Position numbers and translations under genes: made by a program. DNA of 64,000 nt from Actinomadura luteofluorescens (GTDB lineage Bacteria > Actinomycetota > Actinomycetes > Streptosporangiales > Streptosporangiaceae): NCBI RefSeq assembly GCF_013409365.1, contig NZ_JACCBA010000001.1, positions 2,108,001 through 2,172,000 on the forward strand, read 5' to 3'. This document shows positions 63,888 through 64,000 of this stretch, piece by piece. The notes under the pieces are model-generated. The model saw nothing but the letters and a program-made list of their open reading frames with translations. It was not told where the DNA came from and did no database searches. Within the stretch, counting starts at the first letter, position 1; every line of letters starts with the position of its first letter.

Positions 63888-64000
63888 TCGACCTGCCGGT
63901 GGGCGTCTCACGACGGCCCGGCGACCTCCGGTCGGCCGCCTGCCCGGCCGATCCCATGGAAAGCGACGGCCGCCGCCGGCTTCCTGCGGCGAGCTGAGCC

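Larger units (their letters stand above)
63511..64000. other. Control region upstream of the globin operon
   Basis: No gene is supported. An open frame on the plus strand from about 63773 to 63997 is Pro/Arg-rich, without family likeness, and has no ribosome site. The region holds a CRP-like palindrome and a strong hairpin, listed separately. AT-richer DNA at 63695-63810 is the likely promoter zone. Confidence 0.5.

Noticed and set aside
63773..63997. Plus-strand frame at the right edge
   Set aside because: It is Pro/Arg-rich with no homology, spans a hairpin and has no ribosome site.

Overview
The window is high-GC (about 70 percent), almost fully coding DNA with frequent GTG starts, 4-bp ATGA/GTGA overlaps and an intact PknG-GlnX-GlnH set. 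Gene content, gene order and codon use point to a filamentous actinobacterium; the relatives that come to mind are Thermomonosporaceae such as Actinomadura, but that placement is an inference. No tRNA, rRNA, insertion sequence, prophage or CRISPR array was seen.

Layout. (1) 1-10.5 kb, accessory catabolism: a truncated ABC substrate-binding lipoprotein; a class III aminotransferase plus CoA-acylating (methyl)malonate-semialdehyde dehydrogenase, divergent from a PucR-type regulator; an alpha/beta hydrolase; a diaminopentanoate-dehydrogenase-like enzyme behind a TetR-type palindrome; a YbdK-type carboxylate-amine ligase; and a WYL protein lacking its HTH. (2) 10.7-21.5 kb, a signalling operon: coiled-coil protein, PknG kinase, PP2C phosphatase, VWA protein, zinc-ribbon/FHA protein, GlnX-like four-helix membrane protein and GlnH-like lipoprotein, nearly all translationally coupled, followed by a membrane-anchored coiled-coil protein. 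(3) 22.2-30.4 kb, a putrescine/polyamine uptake and oxidation operon (aldehyde dehydrogenase, PotA-D-B-C, PuuB-like oxidase) divergent from an Lrp-type regulator. (4) 30.5-37.8 kb, small accessory genes (DUF1778, HIT, ABC exporter, DUF1963, DivIVA-motif, SUFU-like) with a 73-bp tandem repeat array. (5) 35.4-61.1 kb, conserved core: rlmN, cdsA-frr-pyrH-tsf-rpsB, an M23 protein, xerC-like recombinase, yraN-yifB-dprA, DUF2469-rnhB, lepB, rplS, trmD-rimM-khpA-rpsP, ffh, glnD-glnB-amt, ftsY. (6) 61.2-64 kb, a DivIVA-like protein coupled to a flavohemoglobin and a paralogous single-domain globin.

Nitrogen is a recurring theme. GlnH/GlnX/PknG would sense extracellular amino acids (known for mycobacterial and corynebacterial homologues), amt-glnB-glnD handles ammonium uptake and PII modification, and two clusters burn amines and amino acids. 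The most distinctive items are the PknG operon in which kinase, phosphatase and FHA protein share cysteine-knuckle N-termini, a TrmD carrying about 147 residues of low-complexity tandem repeat, the nested 73-bp/24-bp repeat array, and several clear palindromic operators and hairpins.
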